Shown here: one piece after another, positions 31,305 to 41,554 of the stretch
Numbering within the stretch: position 1 is the first letter of the stretch
Layout: each line of letters opens with the position of its first letter
NCBI GenBank assembly: GCA_030374765.1
Contig: JARGXX010000026.1
Span: 552,713-616,712, forward strand
DNA length: 64,000 nucleotides
Reading direction: 5' to 3'
Source of the DNA: Agarophyton chilense
Taxonomy: Eukaryota > Rhodophyta > Florideophyceae > Gracilariales > Gracilariaceae
Made by a program: the position numbers and the translations under genes
The notes under the pieces: model-generated
The model's database searches: none
What the model saw: only the letters and a program-made list of their open reading frames with translations
What the model was told of the DNA's origin: nothing

Positions 31305-33080
31305 TCATTCCTCCGCACGAGGTGGACCCCCGCCCAGGCGGTTGGCTAAGGCATCCCGCATGGCGGCCACATCACCCGAGATCTCGGAAGGGCGAAGCCC
31401 TACCTCCCGAAGGAAGCGCGCGATGACCTCGCCCCGCTCCGCGCCAGCGGCAGTTGCGGGCGGGCCCGCCACCGATGGAGTCGGATAGGAATCCGTTCGC
31501 ACGGCATCAGCAGCCCCGGATGGAGCCGCACCACCGTATTCAACGGACTCCTCACCGGCCTCGCCGGACCCGTCATCCTCCATCGGAGCGTAACCCGGAT
31601 CCTCCGGTTCGTTGTCGACCATCGGGTCACCATCCCCATAGTCGCGGTAATAGTCGCTCGAGTCGACATACCCTCGCGGGTGGTTGGCCGGGACATCACG
31701 CGGCGCATGCCGGTTGGCTTCCGCTTCCTCGGGGCTGATCTCGTGGTACTCCCAGGGGTCGAAGTAGACGAAATCCCCCGCTAGCACGGTATTCCTCCCG
31801 AGTCCGGGGCCAGACCCGCGACGCGGTTGAATGCGTTGGGAGTTCTCCAGCGGGACCTCATCCCACTGGACCCATTCCACAAAGTCGAGGAGGCCCAGCA
31901 TCTCTTCTTCGTTCGCCTCGCCCCCGAAAGGGATGCGCATGTCCAAACGACGGATCGCAGCCCGCACACGCGGTGGCACGTACCACAATCGGTATTGGTC
32001 GTACGCCTCAGCGAGGATAAAAGCCGCAGTGCGGACTGCCCATTCGCTTACCACGACGGACCACCACCCCGACTGGAGATCGTTCAAGAACGACGACCCT
32101 ACATAGGTGAATACTGGGGGCAGCTCAACGAAGCAACCCCAGCACGCCTCCAAGGAGGACCACCAGTCTGGGAGACTGACGTACCGACCACGTCGGTGAG
32201 CAGGCGCGATGCACTAAATCTCCGTGTTCTGGTACGGTACGAAATACCCGGTCCGGGCCCGCCAACGCCGCTCATCGCGGATGACGTTCTGAAGGAAGTT
32301 CGAGCGCGACTGCCGCGGTTGATAGCGGAACTTTGCCCGAAGAATCGGTCGTGCCCAGCAAAGGGCTTCTTGCCGAGCGATCGGTGTGCCCCTCCAAGCG
32401 AGGGTTTCCAATCCGTTAAGACGGTCACAGTACGACATTTCCCCGCGAGTGCGGTAAAGGTGGACGTCGAATTCGACCTCTGGCGGTATTGGGAACTCGA
32501 AAGGCGCCCGATGGTGCCTGAGATAAGCAATCCGCACAAGCGCGGCTTGAGCCTCCGCAGAGGATTCACCGCGTCGGTGGAGTATGTGGTGTATCGGGAT
32601 GGCGATGCGATTACGCCAATCCCAGGACAGGGTCACCACGCCGGGCAGGTCGCCCGGGAGCATCTCCAAGTTATCGGTGTAGGATTGGATCAAATCCTCG
32701 TCGCGGACAGCCAATGGGTGAAACTAAGGCGCATACCGCAACCTCGCGGAGCCATGCCGAGTTCTCGGATTCGCACCCACAAGGGCGTCGTAGGTCGGCC
32801 ACTGCGGTGGGTCCGCCTGTCCGCGAAAGCGGGCGCCAATACGGCGGTCTTCGTACGCGAGGTTGGTAATATCCCCAGGGTGGGGCGCGGACCGGAAGCC
32901 GGTGGAACCGCCAAGGGCGGGAGTCGCAGATGTGTTATGACAGTCGGGGTTGGACATGGTGCGTGTTGGTGTGCTGTTGTTGGAATCGGATGCGGAGATC
33001 GTGCGTGGGATCCTTGGTGAAGGTGTGTTGGTTTCCGGAGACCCGGTGTCGGACGCGCTCTTATCATGACGAGCTGCCAT
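31305..33080 (-). CDS. Large antisense ORF of Ty3 beta (about 590 codons, two in-frame TAG)
   Basis: The ATG at 33,080 (MAARHDKSASDTGSPETN) lies 47 nt inside the 3' LTR, on the strand opposite to gag-pol. One frame runs to TGA at 31,305, crossed only by TAG at 32,724 and TAG at 32,214. The N-terminus (~60 residues) is Ser/Thr/Pro-rich and probably disordered. The middle is rich in Trp, Arg and Tyr (VTLSWDWRNRIAIPIHHILH; EFDVHLYRTRGEMSYC). The C-terminus is acidic (EDDGSGEAGEESVEY) and ends in a helical segment. I recognise no family. The overlapping sense frame at 31,827-33,020 is Arg/Val/Gly-rich and looks like a shadow. It converges on pol across a gap of about 330 bp. Either the TAGs are decay, or they are read through. 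Confidence 0.6.
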
Positions 33081-33114
33081 GCCGACTTCGTCTTCGAGGT
33101 GTTCGCCCTGTCTT

Positions 33115-33125
33115 AAGGGGGGGGA
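33115..33125 (+). other. Polypurine tract of Ty3 beta
   Basis: AAGGGGGGGGA, two bases before the LTR start TGAAGAG, is the second-strand primer site. Confidence 0.8.
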
Positions 33126-33127
33126 TA

Positions 33128-33992
33128 TGAAGAGCAACGTCCTCCAGGGAGGTTTTTGGGGACTTAAGTTTTTTCCGGAGCCTCCGGCGTGCAACCTCGT
33201 TATGAGTAGGAGTAATCCGTTTTCACGGCGACACCCGGAACGCCGGGGATGCACCGGCGGGACCGGGTGCCATACACGTGGCCGCAGCGCCCGCGCGACA
33301 CGTGGCCGCCAGATTGGCCCCTTTTGTTAGACGGACACTTAGCTATTTAGGATAGACTTTATTTATTGTATTCTACGGTGACTACAGTACTTAGGCCGCC
33401 GGCCTCGCGGCCGCCGGTCCAGTAAAGTCTCCCCAACAAGGGTGATCTTGGTCTTCCAGATCTTGGCTCTGGGTCGAACCGCCTGCGCGGATATACAACT
33501 CCTTACAGAGGGATTTCCCGTGGTGCACGGCTTCCCAACCCCCTTGGACGTTCAAGCAGCCTTCGTGTGTTGGGTATCTATTCCCACTTTCGTGGTTCCG
33601 CCCGTGTATACGGTTTGCTACACCCGGCCGTGCCGGCTATTCCCGAGTCCCCTCTTGCGAATCGTGGTCAACCTCGCCCTCTTGCCTCCGTTCCCATTTT
33701 CCTTCCCTTTTCCTCCCCTTCATTGGGCAATTCCCGCTCTTGCGGCTCGCACTGACACCTGTCGTGCTCGCCACTCTCGTGGGTTTTGCCTCCTCAGAGG
33801 ATACGCAAACACCGCTTCAGCGGATATTCTCGGCTTCTTTCAGCCTCCCTGCGCCCGTCGCGACGGTTCGGCTCCGGCTTACACCCGGCATTGCGCGCCG
33901 ATCCCTGGGAGGGCTCTACCGCGCCGCTCACCTCGTGAGAGGAACATCCGGACGTCTTCGTAGGTTTTCCCCCTTGGGGGCATTGTCCTACA
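33128..33992 (+). repeat. 3' LTR of Ty3 beta (865 bp)
   Basis: Nearly identical to 22,592-23,457 and followed directly by the duplicated GATAC. Because the antisense ORF starts 47 nt outside its edge, its promoter would lie in this LTR or at its border, driving leftward transcription. Confidence 0.95.
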
Positions 33993-33997
33993 GATAC

Positions 33998-34653
33998 ACC
34001 ATTCTCCCTCCAGACTATGTCGCTTCCATCGGCTCTCCTATCTATTTCCTGGCTGAGCAGCCTGTGGACAGCGGCACCATGGCTTTGAAAAACCAAACGG
34101 AGAGCTCCTCAAAATACCAAGTGGCTTACGAACGTCCCAGGGACCGCTGTGACCATACAATGGGACGGAATCAGCGGGTAGTGCATCATGCCATTCTTCT
34201 GTACTCTGTGAAAGAATACCAAAGGTTCTGTCATATTTATCTAGACGCCCGAAGGTTTTCCAAGATACTCGATTTCCGGAAGGGTTGCAAGAACGCGCCC
34301 AGCGTCTCGTTGTATAATAGATGGCTGTATTTTCCTGTGGATCCGCGTTCGCCGACGCGTTGTCTAACTCTAATTCAAGCCGACATGCCGTAAGTTCGCA
34401 GCGGGGAAGAAGCCGAATACCAGTTCAAGGTGAACAAACTTCTTTTGGACCTATAAACGGAGTTCATATTGCTTTATATGCGATTTTCTCCAGGGGGTCA
34501 CGATCTTTTTGCGATTATATGCTTCCGGCAGCCGTATGACCGCCTGTTTTTGGGTTTCCAATATGGTGTATCGGAACGACATACACGAGTCCGATGGCCG
34601 TTCGCGTCAATCCTTAGGGTTCTTCTTTTGTTGGCATCAGGTGAAGTTTCACG
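33998..34653 (+). pseudogene. Antisense ORF of Ty3 alpha, part 2
   Basis: It continues the frame-2 reading that begins at 22,559 once beta is removed (VGYTILPPDYVASIGSPIYF across the junction). It runs to TAA at 34,391, keeps the same frame (YQFKVNKLLLDL) past a second TAA near 34,453, and reaches FLGFQYGVSERHTRVRWPF. At ~34,653 it is cut off by a truncated Copia LTR. There are no recognised domains. A short match to the beta antisense protein (YD..RL then V....R and PF) is suggestive only. Both stops are TAA without a frame change. Confidence 0.5.
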
Positions 34654-35103
34654 AACACACAAATACAACATATAAACGTGCGCAATACATTCGAAAAACT
34701 GTTGCCACGCCATAATGTCAACGAGTCATGGTACAGACACTAAGAATAAAGACACCAAAACGTTGGGCATTCGCATCAAGAGAAGATGGATCGCATCAAC
34801 ATTACCATTCTAATACTCTTCCTTCTTCAACCAAAGTTTTTCTCGGATCTTTTTGTTTCCGAAATATCCTGAGAGTTGAAGTTGAGTTTGTCAGTAAATA
34901 GCGTAAGCTGGAGAGCATCTGTCTTCTTGGTGAGTAGATCTGCAAGGTTGGAGTTGCCAGGAACCCAAGATATTTTGTCCACTGCACCAGTCTGAAATTC
35001 ATATTGGACACAGCAAACGTCTCCGCAAATAGACTTGTCAATAGAGTTTTTCTGCGTCAAGAGTGGTGTGAATAAATCCTTTTATTCAACTGCAATTCTC
35101 AGT

Positions 35104-35628
35104 TTAACATCCAAATCTGACAGCTCCGGGTATGCCTTCTTTGCTTAAGACGGTTCTTAAGTCATCTTCGCTACCATGAGGTGCTATTCGTTCTTTTAGT
35201 TTCAAAGAGCCATGGTCATTAGTCTTGATTTTGTAAAGTGTGTAACTATTGATTATATTTGAGTTCGGAGGAACTTCGTCGTGTGTGACAGGGGGCACAG
35301 TCTTGATGAAGGTTTCCTCTTCTAACTTGTATGCATTGACTAGAGGGTATTGGTGGAACCCTTGTGCGTGGTGCTTGAGGAATGGCTTATTCCCAAAATG
35401 CTTTACCATTGACGACTGAACAGCTTTCTCAGTGCCAGTGACTTGTAAATCAGGCAGTGTTGAACTAGAGCTAGAGATAGCTGTAAGTGCATTGTTGTAG
35501 TTCCAAACTTCCTTTATCATATCTAGGAGTTCTTTGTCGCCGTCCTCATAATAGGTGTTTAGACGACCATCTTCGTCTGCTGAATGCACAGTTCCTGGAT
35601 AAAAATGCGCAGCCATGGGCCAGAGCAC
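35104..35628 (-). pseudogene. Copia pre-RT segment and start of RT, truncated (left arm)
   Basis: It reads TVHSADEDGRLNTYYEDGDK, then the RT beginning TLYKIKTNDHGSLKLKERIA. It leaves the RT sequence at TVLSKE because of the 1-kb deletion and ends in GIPGAVRFGC. The right arm keeps the full domain at 60,006-61,238. Confidence 0.75.
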
Positions 35629-35734
35629 TGAAACAATGTGTCCAACTGACGGTTTATCATACGGAGAGTCCGTCGATAGTACATCATCAGCAGCTGCATT
35701 CTCATGATACGATGTAGCCTGGGAGTCAAAACAT

Positions 35735-36990
35735 CTACTTGGTACTATAGTCCGGACTTGCTTCGGCAGTCGTTACAGGCAACGTGCCTGCAGAACTACG
35801 CTGTTCAATAGAGAGTTCATCTACCGAGCCCATTCCTTCCTGTACTAGTTGGGCGAAGCTCTCTTTAGAAAGTGCTGGCCAGGTATCTTCAAAGGCGGCA
35901 ATAATTTCCCGACCCTTGCGTCCTGGAACGGTCACTGAGCGAGCAGCTCTGTTGACTAAGAGGATCGGTTTGGGATCCGTCCACTTTCCTCTCTTTTCAT
36001 AGTCTTTCTTTTGGTTGACTTCAACAAAGTCACCAACTGCGATTGGTGGTTCAGTCACAGAATTTGAGCGAAGAATTAGCGCTAGTTTGCGGCGTTCTTG
36101 TAGCTGGTCACGAGCAATGCGAACATCGTCAGGTATAGCAGTTTTATTAGGCTCGGCGGCAATAGGATTCGAGAAGCCTTTCGCTAGTTCAAATGCAGAC
36201 AAGGTGTTGTTACCGTAAAGATCGTTAGAAATATACAGAGGCTTGTATGCAGCTACTTTGGGGTCAAACTCGGAACCAGCATCCTCTTTTAGGTTAATAA
36301 AGATGCTGCGAAAGATGTTATGCTTAGACACTATCGCATTTTTCGAGTGCCTGCCAGGAGGCAATCGATGAATCGGTATTCCAAGCTTCTTGGCGTAGCG
36401 CTTGAACGATCCGACTTGGAAGGCTTTGTCTGCACGAATAGAGTCAGGGCACCAGAACTGGGATAACCAGGAGGCTTCAAAGGCAAAAATAGCCTCTGTA
36501 AGACTTGTTGAAGTTACTACAAGAGCACTTGAATATCTTGTAATTAGATCCATCAAGTGCATTTGCAGCATCTCATCAAAAAAAAAGATCGACACATAAA
36601 ACCTCGTTGAAGTTCTTAGAAAGGGAACTAATGGAGACCTTGAGACTGGGCTGCGGCACCGCTGCGGAGCGACAAGCAGTGCAGCGATTGATCATTTCCG
36701 TGAGCTACGACTTTACGGTCTCAATCCAGATTCCATTCCTCTCTATCAAGAGCTTGTAGTCACTATAGCTTGCATGGCCACATACGTGTTTGTAGGCCTT
36801 GTCTATAATCTTCTTTACATCACACCATGGTGTGGTGTCAAGAGTTACTGCAGAGGCTCGAAAGAGTAGAGCCGTCATTGCAGTGAGATGTAAAGATTCC
36901 CAATGCCGAGTAGCTAAGGAAGCCATTATTGATTATGGAAAGGTGGTCTCGGTGTCCGTGAGAGACGAACATAAGTGCATTTCTGCCTAT
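35735..36990 (-). pseudogene. Copia integrase (left arm)
   Basis: The zinc-binding part (CGHASYSDYKLL, then CTACRSAAV) lies near 36,780-36,660. The core runs 36,595-35,735, with DLITRYSSALVV, SIRADKAFQVG (second catalytic Asp) and GRHSKNAIVSKHN, where the third catalytic Glu (usually SKN.xE.KH) is replaced by Val. The C-terminal part has a DFVEVNQKKDYEKRGKW segment, as in other Copia integrases. Stops separate the zinc end from the core. Confidence 0.7.
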
Positions 36991-37254
36991 GTGCTCGGTA
37001 TTAGCTTATCGAGTCACGTTTCTTCCAATGACCCACTGGGGTGATCCGTCTAGAACAAGGTGCTTGATCCGAACTGAATTACCGTGGTCAGATGTCGCAG
37101 TGAGGGCAATTGATCCTAGTATGTGACGTGCTGAACTGGTGTGCCGGCCAGTTCCGTACTGCCAGTGCGTGTGTCCGTTGAGTGCCAGGGGTATGGCATC
37201 TAGCTTCGGGTTAGCTGGCAATCCGATGTGATCGGCTAGTAAGTTCAGTTCTAT

Positions 37255-38251
37255 TTATCCAATTGCGGAGAACGATGCTTCGTCGTCAAGCAGTGGTCCG
37301 AGTTCGACCAGAGATGTATCGGTACTGGCGGATGAGCTAGTCAGAGTTGCCATATTAAATGAGACAGTCTTCCTCTTAGACTTGTCTCTGCTGTGCTGAT
37401 CATGGTAAGGTGTGTTTCCAGTGCAATTAGAGTGACGACCGTTTTCTTTTGACCCAGATGGGGCATCAAATGACTTCATATGCGATGGGAATGAGCTGTC
37501 GGGATAGTGGTTGCGCCTCCAGTGTCCGTATTTTCTGCATTCATCACAGGGATACTTTAAAATGGAAGATTGTCCCTTGTAACGGCTTCTGTGACTGCGA
37601 AGATGTTCTCGAGTATGGCTTGTTCTAGCAGAGCTGGCAACAAGCGATCCAATTTCGCTGTTTGGGGAGGTCTTATCGCAGTGCTTAATGACCGAGGCTA
37701 CTGATTGATCCGTTATAGAGTTGATAAACTCTTCATTCGACGACTGCAAAATGAGGTTCTCATCAGATGATTCGCCTGCTGCCATAACGGAAACCCGTTT
37801 GGAGTCATCAATGGCGGAATTAGATAGTAGCATTAAAGCAGTAATGCACTCGGGTAGCCTGGTAGTAGAAGATATGGAGTTGAACTTTGGAACTTGTGTC
37901 GAGAATCGAGACTCGAAGTTCTTCATGGTCTCGGTGCTGCAACGGCGAGTATTCCATAGCATATTGAGCGCGGGAAGCTTCACTTACTATAGAGAGGGCA
38001 TCCTTCTGATATATATTGCCCACGAAGAAGTCTACTTCCCAATCTTCAATCAGCTCAGTCTGTGACATTCCAGTGCGAAGATCTTTTGCACGGCCATAAA
38101 ATTGAGATTTGATACAAACAGCCTGCATTGCTGTCGGCATCTTGCTGCTATTAGAGTCTGGGAGAGTTTTGTGAAACGTCTGCCAGAGCTTGACTGCATC
38201 TTGATATTCTTCCTGGTCACCCCTCCCATCAGTCCATGGAGGGGATCTCAC
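37255..38251 (-). pseudogene. Copia gag (left arm)
   Basis: A first reading at 38,251-37,820 (SPPWTDGRGDQEEYQDAVKL) must switch frame near 37,950 to the second at 37,983-37,255. The same frame switch occurs in the right arm, so it predates the duplication. The second part has a zinc knuckle CDECRKYGHWRRNH, i.e. C-C-H-H instead of C-C-H-C. It ends with the protease-like LLDDEASFSAIG in place of D-T-G-A. Confidence 0.7.
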
Positions 38252-39360
38252 ATCCCAGGAGAACTTGGTCCTAGACGAAAAGTTGGCTTAGAATGCTGGG
38301 CCCATCACTAAAAATAATTAGACTGCGCCTTCGTGCTTGGTCGAGCTAGTCGACTGAGAACGACAAATTCAAGTGCGTTCTGTCAGTGTAAAACAAATTC
38401 CACATTGAGAGAGAGGTCTCTACCTCTTCCCTCTGGTTTACCAACTACAAACATGGTGATTTGTAAGGACACACAATTACAACATATAAGCGTGCGCAAT
38501 ACATTACAAAAACTGTTGCCACGAAATAATATCAACGAGTCACGGTACAGCCATTAAGAATACAAATACGAAAAGATGGGGCGGTTGTATCAAGAGAAGG
38601 TCAGTTTCATCAACCTACCATTCTAATAGAAGCATTCACGTTAGTCGGTTATCACAGTTTTTATGAATATAATCCGTTCATTGTAACAATTCCTATCATT
38701 GTCGATGACAGTACACATTCATCTTTAGTGCTCAGTCTGCTTTTTCCCTTAATAAGATTTCTACACCAATCGTGCATTTGACTAACTTTACTTCTTCAAT
38801 CAACACTTTTCTTTGAAAAACAAAGTATTGAGAGTGCTACCAAATAAAAGAAGAAGCTTATTTATCTTCGTAATCATCTTCGAGAACTCATACAAGTGCG
38901 TACGTTAAGTTTTTTTCAAACTCTTTGTAAGATTTTAAGATGTGGTCGAGATCTGTTTGGCTACGTTTCCCCTTTCCAAAACAGTTTTAACACTACAGTC
39001 AAAGAACGTGGTATTTCTTTGTCATCGCAGATATTTCGAAATATTTACAGTGCTTCCTTCCAGTTATCAGTAGTTGTTTCGTTATGAATATTCAAAGGAG
39101 CCTGCAAATTTGGGCAAACTGTATATCAGATGAGACGTTCAGTCTAACCAGAGCTAGGGCTGCCCGCACATGGGAAGAGAGGCGGCCTGAGCCGGAAGCA
39201 GCCACTAGTATTGCGTGCTTTTTCTCAGCCGTTCCACTGGCTTTGGCTCAGCCGTGCCATCGTCTCATAACTCGCTTCGGCACGAGAACTCTCAGTAAAA
39301 ATAATAGAGAAAGCTGGCCGCTGCTTCCAACTGCGAACAGATCCAGCACTGTTTGTGCAG

Positions 39361-39396
39361 CCAATGAGAAAGGAGCCACTGACGTCTTTTCATTGG
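39361..39396. promoter_or_regulatory. CCAAT - TGACGTC - ATTGG cluster (left arm)
   Basis: CCAAT (39,361-39,365), TGACGTC (39,380-39,386) and inverted ATTGG (39,392-39,396) lie within 36 bp. The mirrored copy is at 56,238-56,273. Spacing and symmetry resemble an NF-Y/CREB-type core promoter. No downstream gene could be identified. Confidence 0.35.
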
Positions 39397-39522
39397 CTGC
39401 CCGCCGTAGTAGGAACGGTCAGGTGGTCGCCGGCGCCTCCAATTAATGAGCCCGAGAATCGCGACGCTCCCGTACTTAATCCCGGCCTCTGTTCACATCC
39501 TCGTATGGTGCGACTCACACAT

Positions 39523-39676
39523 CTTCAGTCGTAGCTTCAGTCTCAGCTTCACTCACAGCTTCAGCCGCAGCTTCAACAGCACCTCGATCAAATAGCTTCA
39601 GCGGGTTTTTGCAGTGTTCCCAAGCGCGACTCAAACAACTATCTCAGTCGCAGCTTTAACAGCAGCTTCAGCTCCA
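39523..39676. repeat. Degenerate hexa/12-bp repeat of CTTCAG type (left arm)
   Basis: Repeated CTTCAGYCKYAG-like units at 39,523-39,580, and again at about 39,643-39,676. The inverted copy is at about 55,960-56,112. Confidence 0.6.
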
Positions 39677-40015
39677 GTGTCAGATTCTTCAGCCAAGGAA
39701 ATGTTTGAGCTTTTGCCTTCGTATCGTCTTTCGGACGAAATACCCATGAAAGCACCCAGAGACCAATAGCCCATTTTACAAGCCGAGGGAATGCTTCGGC
39801 TATGAGATGCTCGCTTGAGCTTTACCATCTTGTGAATCTTAGAACTGCCCTCGGTTGTAATCGGATATGTACATTTCTACGGAGCGCTACAACTATCTGC
39901 TGCACCAAACTCACCTTCAGACCTCCATGTCGTCCCCATCGGCACCTTGCGACACATTACCATCTTCCGCATCTCCTGAATCGGTCTCTGTACTGCTCAC
40001 AACTCAACCTGATCT

Positions 40016-40882
40016 TCAGATGACTTCTTGCACCTCCCGCCGCACTGCGGTACATCTTGCGTCGACAACCGGCCCGTCGAAACTCAGTGGTCGATACCGT
40101 CTTCTCTCCCGGCTTCTGTGACTCACTGCAACATTTCCGATAGGACTTTCCCCAAAGGCGAATGGTGACCGAGTACCCGGTGTCATTGAACCCAGACCGT
40201 TGCCTTGACTTCTCCGCACGCTGTGCTGTCGACTCAGAGCCATATTCCTCGTGGACGGTGACATGGGAGAAACAAAAATCGATCCGATTTGTTTTGGGGA
40301 TCTTTGTGTCTTCATGATGCGCATAGCACTCTGCAATAATTTACGATCAATATCCCCAAACATTTTCTTTTGTTCCCTTCCCTGACGGCGGCTTGCCCGT
40401 CTGGAAAGGTCATTCAAACCTTCTGAAGCTTGGTCGTCTGCCTTACTTGCTCGCAATGCTTCCGCTAATCTCTTTGCATCTCGGCCTTCAATATCTTCGC
40501 CCGTCAGTACGATGAAGTTGCTCATGTAAGGCACAAACACTTCGTTATAGAAGCGAATGATATCGCCTGTCTCTTCAGCCGTCGATTCCGGTCGTGGCCC
40601 ACTATCATCTGAAGCATCTTCCGCCAACAAATGCCCGAAATCTCCGAGAAAAATGTTATGGGACACTGGTGGAGAATTGCTCCGAAATGTGGGATCACTT
40701 GTGTGCTCCAATTGATTGTAGTGCCACACGATATGGCGGAACTGCAGTTGGATATGTTGGATCTTGGCCACGCCATCTATCACAAACAGGATGATCAAGT
40801 CAATATGTCTGTTGACTGTCAAATTCCATCTGCACCACAGAGCATACTGCACGCTTTTCCACACTGCCGAACGAAGGTTGGT
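40016..40882 (-). pseudogene. Truncated retinoblastoma-like gene copy (pocket B and C-terminus only)
   Basis: It duplicates codons of the plus-strand RB gene from NLRSAVWKSVQYALWCRW to the stop. It keeps the pocket-B core (NRHIDLIILFVIDGVAKIQH, then GDIIRFYNEVFVPYMSNF) and the S/T-P-rich tail. Compared with the gene at 52.3-55.6 kb it differs at roughly nine residues and has no frame breaks. It has no N-domain or pocket A and is fused at 40,882 to an unrelated sequence, so it cannot encode a working RB protein. An ATG in the fused sequence (MLSLSCLRSPDL) would give a short chimera. Confidence 0.85.
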
Positions 40883-40895
40883 TTGGGTGTCCAAA

Positions 40896-41267
40896 TCAGG
40901 GGATCGCAGGCAAGAGAGAGAGAGCATTGCTAAGCAACGAGTGCGCGCGGTTGGCAGCGTGCCGGGGCATTATGCGGGCGTACTGCTCGTCGCGCAAGAC
41001 CGTGAGAAGGGTTTCGAGTGCATGGTTGGGTTTGTTGAGCAAAGAGACGGCGTCCATGACGGCCCACATGAGCGTGGTGTGATGAGCGGTGAAATTGGGC
41101 TGATCGGATGCGCGCAGGGACGAGAGCAAGTCGAAAAGTAGGGTGGCGACTACTTCAAAGTGATTTTCGTGAGGGTGATGGAGCACGGCAAGAAGCGCGG
41201 AAAGGATGGCGTGCGTATGAATGTCGACAGCTAGTGACAGGATGCCATGTAATGCGCACGCGAGCAT
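40896..41267 (-). pseudogene. Fragment of an unknown helical protein gene
   Basis: 123 codons open from ATG 41,267 (MLACALHGILSLAVDIHTHA) to 40,896. It is Leu/Ala/His-rich with regular amphipathic spacing (LLFDLLSSLRASDQPNF, LETLLTVLRDEQYARIM), as in alpha-solenoid (HEAT/TPR-like) proteins. It ends 14 bp from the duplication edge, so it is probably the broken end of a longer gene. The family is not identified. Confidence 0.4.
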
Positions 41268-41554
41268 TTACGTGCTCTGACGCCCGTTCCAACTTGCATT
41301 CGTAGTTAGTGCCTTTACATGAGCAATTACTATTGTCTACATAAACGCAGCAAGATGAATCTGCAGGTCATCTGACTACACGGACGCCGGGGCACCCAAG
41401 TTGTGTAAGAAACATAGCTACAGTTGTTACCCCGCTCAATACTTAGTTATGGGCCCAGCACCAGCCTCATCCTCCGGCACGCGCAGCCGTCCACGTTTTT
41501 CTTAGGACCTGAAAAACGTCCTGTGGACTGACGGCAAAGGCAACCAGGAAGATT

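Larger units (their letters stand above)
22592..33992 (+). mobile_element. Ty3/gypsy chromodomain element 'beta', nearly complete
   Basis: It comprises LTRs at 22,592-23,457 and 33,128-33,992, a primer-binding site, gag, protease, pol with RT, RNase H, integrase and a chromodomain, a polypurine tract, and a large antisense ORF between pol and the 3' LTR. The 5-bp duplication GATAC flanks it at 22,587-22,591 and 33,993-33,997. The LTRs differ at only about six positions, so the insertion is recent. It is clearly more GC-rich than its surroundings. Two frame changes separate gag, protease and pol, so autonomy is uncertain. Confidence 0.95.
34654..38628 (-). mobile_element. Copia copy in the left arm (internally deleted)
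   Basis: Minus strand: 5' LTR 38,308-38,628, primer-binding site 38,294-38,307 (TGATGGGCCCAGCA), gag, protease, integrase, the start of RT, then RNase H end fragments and a 3' LTR cut after about 160 bp (34,654-34,815). RT after codons for TVLSKE is joined to the RNase H part at AYPEL. This removes roughly 1 kb that is present in the right arm, at a short AAG microhomology. Confidence 0.85.
38629..40015. other. RB 3' flank in the left arm, no clear gene
   Basis: AT-rich sequence next to the Copia LTR, then the CCAAT cluster and the CTTCAG repeat. A 65-codon minus-strand frame at 39,828-39,631 (MVKLKRASHSRSIPSACKMG) is kept in both arms, but I do not recognise it and it may be part of the RB 3' region. 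Confidence 0.45.
34585..40882 (-). repeat. Left arm of a large inverted duplication
   Basis: Reverse-complement copy of 54,752-62,056. It holds the RB 3' end, the flank with a promoter-like block and a simple repeat, a whole Copia copy, and the junction of its cut 3' LTR with the alpha antisense ORF. The inner edge is sharp at 40,882 (ACCAACC shared; sequences differ beyond it). Relative to the right arm it lacks about 1 kb of Copia RT/RNase H. The RB parts of the arms are about 97% identical in protein. On the outer side the match may continue, but the right arm is interrupted there by a Ty3 insertion. Confidence 0.85.

Noticed and set aside
31827-33020. Sense-strand open frame of 397 codons in beta's 3' region as an env-like gene
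   Set aside because: Its composition is Arg/Val/Gly/Pro-rich with no signal peptide or membrane segment. The antisense frame over the same bases has a more protein-like composition and a well-placed start.
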